A DNA stretch of 64,000 nt from an uncultured Candidatus Actinomarina sp. (GTDB taxonomy: Bacteria; Actinomycetota; Acidimicrobiia; Actinomarinales; Actinomarinaceae): assembly GCA_902604835.1 (NCBI GenBank), contig CACKZW010000001.1:95606-159605 (forward strand). Direction: 5' to 3'. Shown one piece after another: positions 60,621 through 64,000 of the stretch. A program made the translations under genes and the position numbers. Positions within the stretch are counted from its first letter, which is position 1, and the number at the start of each line of letters is the position of its first letter. The notes below the pieces were generated by a model that saw only the letters and a program-made list of their open reading frames with translations, was not told the origin of the DNA and searched no databases.

Positions 60621-61592
60621 TTAACTTTGTACTTTACTTTTACTCCTTCTAGAAATAAGTATGTACGCTGTCAAGATTATCACAATTATTGTTGCGATGA
60701 TAATGTTTTGGGTATTGCTGCCACTGCTTAGATCGTTGTCAGTATATTTTTCTTTATATATCAGTCCAGGATCATCGTTTGACTTTGTTGTTTCTGATAA
60801 AACATTAATTAAATCAACAGTGTTGACTCCCCAGTTGTTGGCTAGGTTTTCATCTAAAAAATAAACATTGTCGTTTGCTATAGCTTTAATGTTTTCCCAG
60901 CCTTGTCGTGTTGAAAGATCTTTATTTAAATAATCTGAATGACCAATGACTATTAGGTCTGGATCACTAGCTAAAACCTGTTCTTCTTCAAGAACTGGGT
61001 AGCCAGAACCATAAGGGTCTTCAATTGTATTTGCTATATTATCAACACCTAGAAGATTGTAAATTTCACCTATAAAGGAATTTTCGTTAACGGAATAAAT
61101 ACCATAAGTGTATCCAATTTCGTGGTAAACGGACAAAGGTGTACCAATCGAGTTTGCAATAATATCATCAATATCGGATTTCATCTCACTAACTAGTGAA
61201 TTTGCCAGGTCTGATTTATTTATTATTGTTCCCACAGTTTCAATTTGAGAATAAACATCATCAAGGGTTTGTGCTGGAGGCAAAAGAGCATATTCTATAT
61301 CTAGGTTTTCAAGTCCTTCTACTATTCCATTGAAATCGAATGCAACAAGTACAATATCTGGATCTAGTATTAGTAGTTCCTCTGCTGTAACTGTATAAGC
61401 ATCGATTTTCTCAATTGGTAATTCGGTTTCTGAGAACGAATCTACACCAACTAGTAGATTTTCTCCTTCAAGCATTTGAATAATTTCAGTATGGGTTGTT
61501 GATAGGGAGACAATATTTTTGTCTTCAGCTACATCAGACCCCCCTGAACACATTGAAATTAACATGGCAAGAAGTAATATTTTTGTTTTCAT
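60621..61592 (-). CDS. BtuF-like periplasmic B12-binding protein, anchored at both ends
   Basis: The 323-residue protein from the ATG at 61590-61592 has signal MKTKILLLAMLISMCSG with a lipobox-like Cys. The mature part has the BtuF/FhuD pattern (IVSLSTTHTEIIQMLEGENLLVGVD, EELLILDPDIVLVAF, VLASDPDLIVIGHSDYL). A second helix, IIIATIIVIILTAYILI, and a basic tail end the protein. It lies under a cobalamin riboswitch. No BtuCD is nearby. Confidence 0.85.
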   Translation of the reverse strand: MKTKILLLAMLISMCSGGSDVAEDKNIVSLSTTHTEIIQMLEGENLLVGVDSFSETELPIEKIDAYTVTAEELLILDPDIVLVAFDFNGIVEGLENLDIEYALLPPAQTLDDVYSQIETVGTIINKSDLANSLVSEMKSDIDDIIANSIGTPLSVYHEIGYTYGIYSVNENSFIGEIYNLLGVDNIANTIEDPYGSGYPVLEEEQVLASDPDLIVIGHSDYLNKDLSTRQGWENIKAIANDNVYFLDENLANNWGVNTVDLINVLSETTKSNDDPGLIYKEKYTDNDLSSGSNTQNIIIATIIVIILTAYILISRRSKSKVQS

Positions 61593-61634
61593 ATTTTCCT
61601 TTCTCACCACGAGAAAAAGTAAGATACTCCATTC

Positions 61635-61775
61635 CTTCTCTCGAGGATTGTTGTCTAAAAAGCAAGAAAGTCGACCTGACTTATCCGAAGAATCACAGTT
61701 GCGGGACAGTGCTAGATTTTCACTAGCTTCGCTTTTTTACTTTATTTGTTTTAAAAAGAGTAGCACCAAAAAGAA
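61635..61775 (-). promoter_or_regulatory. Cobalamin (B12) riboswitch
   Basis: On the minus strand CUAGUGAAAAUCUAGC and CACUGUCCCGCAACUGUGA are the conserved B12-box core, followed by GAUAAGUCAGGUCGAC. The extent is approximate. Just before the btuF-like start, TTTCTC/GAGAAA forms a hairpin (61600-61616) that covers part of the GAGAAAGGA ribosome site, so control is likely translational. Confidence 0.93.
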
Positions 61776-61777
61776 GA

Positions 61778-62356
61778 CTATGTATCATCCTTCGGGAAGT
61801 TTTTAAATGTATCAGTAAGAGTTTCTTCTTCTATATCTCTCGGCACGTCGGGCCTTGGCATTTCCGGAGGAATAAAAGAGTCTTTTGTCTCTTTTTCTTT
61901 TCTAAATTTTCCTATTGTTTTTGAAAAAGTCATCATTGCAGTTTCAGTATTTTCTTTATTTTTTTCTCTGGGCTTTTGATTTGGGTCAGTATAAGATTCT
62001 TCTAAAACAATAACCTCAATTCCACCAACTAAGTCAGATATGAGATTGTAAAAAAATGCTCCAAGAGTAGTTATTGCCGTCTGTGTTAAAAGATAGACAG
62101 TTGCAAAAAATAAAACACTTGAAAAGAGGACTTCTACATTTCCAACCAACGAAGCGTTGTCGTCTAACAAGGCTAACCTTCTAGCAATTTCTTCAAGACC
62201 TTGTGGAACTCCAGCGTTTACAAGCAATACCCATAAAATTGAAAATCCTAAAACAATCGTTAGGGAAATTATAAAATTAAAAACAAATGACACTTTTAAT
62301 ACAGTCCATGGATCTACTTTTCTGATAATTCTTCTTACTCTATTAACTCTTACCAT
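61778..62356 (-). CDS. DUF3566 family membrane protein
   Basis: The 192-residue protein has a basic start (MVRVNRVRRIIRKVDPWTVL), two hydrophobic helices (about 24-47 and 70-95), and the segment FFYNLISDLVGGIEV typical of DUF3566, which sits directly after gyrA in many Actinobacteria, as here. The C-terminal half is charged and Pro-rich, likely disordered. Its start overlaps the gyrA stop by one base. Confidence 0.87.
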   Translation of the reverse strand: MVRVNRVRRIIRKVDPWTVLKVSFVFNFIISLTIVLGFSILWVLLVNAGVPQGLEEIARRLALLDDNASLVGNVEVLFSSVLFFATVYLLTQTAITTLGAFFYNLISDLVGGIEVIVLEESYTDPNQKPREKNKENTETAMMTFSKTIGKFRKEKETKDSFIPPEMPRPDVPRDIEEETLTDTFKNFPKDDT

Positions 62357-64000
62357 TACGACTCTGTTTTAATAGGAATAAATGCTGATATTTCTTCTTC
62401 TTTAGAAAGTTTCATAACCTTTACTCCCTGAGCAACTCTACTCATTTGTTTTATTTGCTTTACAGCACATCTTATAGCTGTTCCGCCAGTACTCATAAGC
62501 ATAACCTCTGTGTCTTCATCCACCGATCTTGCTCCGACCAAGTCTCCTTTGGCTTCTGTAACTTTGAGAGCTTTTACACCGATGCCACCTCTTCCAGCTC
62601 TTCTAAACTCATCAAGCTTGGTCCTCTTTCCATACCCCTTTGCAGTAATAAATAAAAGTGTTTCTTCTCGTGAGGTTGCCGCGCCAACAACTTTATCGCC
62701 TTCTCTAAGCTTAATTCCCCTTACTCCCATTGCCGTTCTTCCTTGAGGTTTTAGGTTGTTCTCGTCGAATCTAATTGCCTGTCCTTTTTGAGAAACAAGA
62801 ATAATGTCTTCTTTTCCTGAAGTTGTTTTAACAGATACGACTTTATCATCATCTTTAAGTTTTATTGCTTGTAAAGACTTGTAGTTTGAATCAAAGTCTT
62901 TAAATTTTGACTTTTTAACTGTACCTTTTTCGGTCATAATCAGAAGAAACTTTTCAGTTTCATAATCTCTTGTGTCAATTATGGCTTGAACTTTTTCATC
63001 CTGGCCCATTGATAAAACGTTATGAATTAAAGATCCCTTTGCTGTTCTATTAGTTTTTGGAATTTCATGTGCTTTAGCTCTATAAACTTTCCCGTTGTCT
63101 GTAAAAAATAATAAATAGGAATGTACAGAAGTTGATAAAAGATGTTCGATCACATCTTCTTCTGATGATGAGGCTTTTACTCCTTTTCCTCCCCTTCCTT
63201 GTTTTTTATATGATGTAGAAGGAACAGATTTTATATATCCTTCAGATGATATTGAGACGATAATTTCTTCATCTTCAATAAGGTCTTCGATCTTTACTTC
63301 TCCTACGTCTGGAACAAGTCTTGATCTTCGTTCATCTCCAAATTTTTCAGTTATTGCGTCCAACTCTTCTATAAGTATTTCGTTTTGTTTTGTTCTGCTT
63401 TTTAATATTGCAGTTAGGTCTTTTATTGTTTGCTTTAGTTCTTTCTTTTCTTCTTCAAGTTTTTCTTTTTCTAATGCCGTTAGTCTTCTTAGGGGCATGT
63501 CTAAAATATGAGTTGCTTGTATTTCCGAAAGTTTAAATTTGCTCATTAACGATTTTCGTGCAGCTTCAACGTCTTTTGAGGACTTAATGACTTTTATAAT
63601 TTGATCAATTTTATTTAAAGCAAGCAATAGACCATCTACAATATGTAATCGTGATTTTGCTTTATCAAGCCTAAATTGAGACCTTCTCTGGATTACATCA
63701 ATTTGGTGATCAATGTAATATCTTATTAATTCTGGTACTGATAGAACCCTCGGCACGCCCTCAACTAATGCAACGGAGTTTACAGAAAATGTATCTTGAA
63801 GCTGTGTGTATTTAAATAAATCGTTTAAAACAACCTGTGGTACTGCGTCTCTCTTTAGTTCAACAACAAGACGTGTTCCGTTTCTATCGCTACTTTCATT
63901 TCTTAAATCAGACACGCCCGTTAGTTTTTTGTCTTGAACTAATGAAGCTATTTTTTCCATAATCCTATCGGTTGAGGCTTGGTAAGGTAGCTCCTTCACT
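62356..64000 (-). CDS. gyrA: DNA gyrase subunit A, C-terminal part (5' truncated by window)
   Basis: The frame runs off the window end; about 547 residues are seen, from part of the breakage-reunion domain (LVVELKRDAVPQVVLNDLFKYT, YYIDHQIDVIQRRSQFRLDKA) to the end. The GyrA-box QGRGGKG is present in SYKKQGRGGKGVKA, and the beta-pinwheel repeats (VMLMSTGGTAIRC) follow. Gyrase adds negative supercoils. The N-terminus lies beyond base 64000. Confidence 0.97.
   Translation of the reverse strand, partial: VKELPYQASTDRIMEKIASLVQDKKLTGVSDLRNESSDRNGTRLVVELKRDAVPQVVLNDLFKYTQLQDTFSVNSVALVEGVPRVLSVPELIRYYIDHQIDVIQRRSQFRLDKAKSRLHIVDGLLLALNKIDQIIKVIKSSKDVEAARKSLMSKFKLSEIQATHILDMPLRRLTALEKEKLEEEKKELKQTIKDLTAILKSRTKQNEILIEELDAITEKFGDERRSRLVPDVGEVKIEDLIEDEEIIVSISSEGYIKSVPSTSYKKQGRGGKGVKASSSEEDVIEHLLSTSVHSYLLFFTDNGKVYRAKAHEIPKTNRTAKGSLIHNVLSMGQDEKVQAIIDTRDYETEKFLLIMTEKGTVKKSKFKDFDSNYKSLQAIKLKDDDKVVSVKTTSGKEDIILVSQKGQAIRFDENNLKPQGRTAMGVRGIKLREGDKVVGAATSREETLLFITAKGYGKRTKLDEFRRAGRGGIGVKALKVTEAKGDLVGARSVDEDTEVMLMSTGGTAIRCAVKQIKQMSRVAQGVKVMKLSKEEEISAFIPIKTES

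Overview
The window is a gene-dense, strongly AT-rich bacterial chromosome segment. It looks like a streamlined, free-living actinobacterium, most plausibly a marine low-GC lineage such as the Candidatus Actinomarinales; that placement is inference. Actinobacterial markers seen directly are a CrgA division protein beside a PASTA kinase and PP2C phosphatase, a DUF3566 membrane protein directly after gyrA, a DUF3159 protein, a PAC2 protein, a mycobacterial-type dCTP deaminase, and a 31-residue ribosomal protein of the bS22 (AURKAIP1/COX24-like) type. Many genes overlap by a few bases, converging genes often share their stop codons, and GTG or TTG starts are common. I see no insertion sequence, prophage or CRISPR array.

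Layout. 1-5.1 kb: end of purA, purB, DUF3159, an MscS channel, and an apolipoprotein N-acyltransferase whose catalytic Cys is Ser. 5.1-8.7 kb: a TauE/SafE transporter coupled to a SelW-like gene with an in-frame TGA (candidate selenoprotein), divergent from a zinc-binding protein, CopZ and CopA, with a CRP-type palindrome between them. 8.7-25 kb: PAC2/bS22, a choline-kinase-like protein, dCTP deaminase, lysC-asd, murJ, dnaX without its zinc module, a dGTPase homologue, a crotonase, a nitroreductase, an Arg/Ser tRNA cluster around tadA (one zinc-ligand Cys replaced by Asp), and serS. 25-32.4 kb: PP2C phosphatase, PASTA kinase, MutY, CrgA, GlpD, tRNA-Ala and tRNA-Ile, then a 390-base non-coding stretch rich in hairpins.

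32.4-51 kb: a lone SDH/FRD-type flavoprotein, an esterase, metY-metX under a SAM-IV-like riboswitch, several hydrolases, a CbiM/NikM-type metal permease, a candidate small structured RNA, a family-4/5 uracil-DNA glycosylase, a TPP riboswitch with an SSS-family transporter (ThiV-like), an S9 peptidase, MgtE, NDH-2, and a cluster of micro-membrane-protein genes of which two are tandem paralogues. 51.8-58.5 kb: one long minus-strand locus combining a MacAB-like ABC exporter with four related two-repeat lipoproteins. 58.5-64 kb: a PPi-type phosphofructokinase, a DUF2090 aldolase-like protein, a B12-riboswitch-controlled BtuF-like protein, DUF3566 and the C-terminal part of gyrA.

Taken together, vitamin and metabolite supply is riboswitch-controlled (SAM, TPP, cobalamin). 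The best candidates for undescribed biology are the UGA-containing SelW gene, the micro-protein cluster at 50.7-51.3 kb, the hairpin RNA at 42.3 kb, the lipoprotein/MacAB locus, and core enzymes that have lost canonical metal or catalytic cysteines (TadA, Lnt, DnaX).
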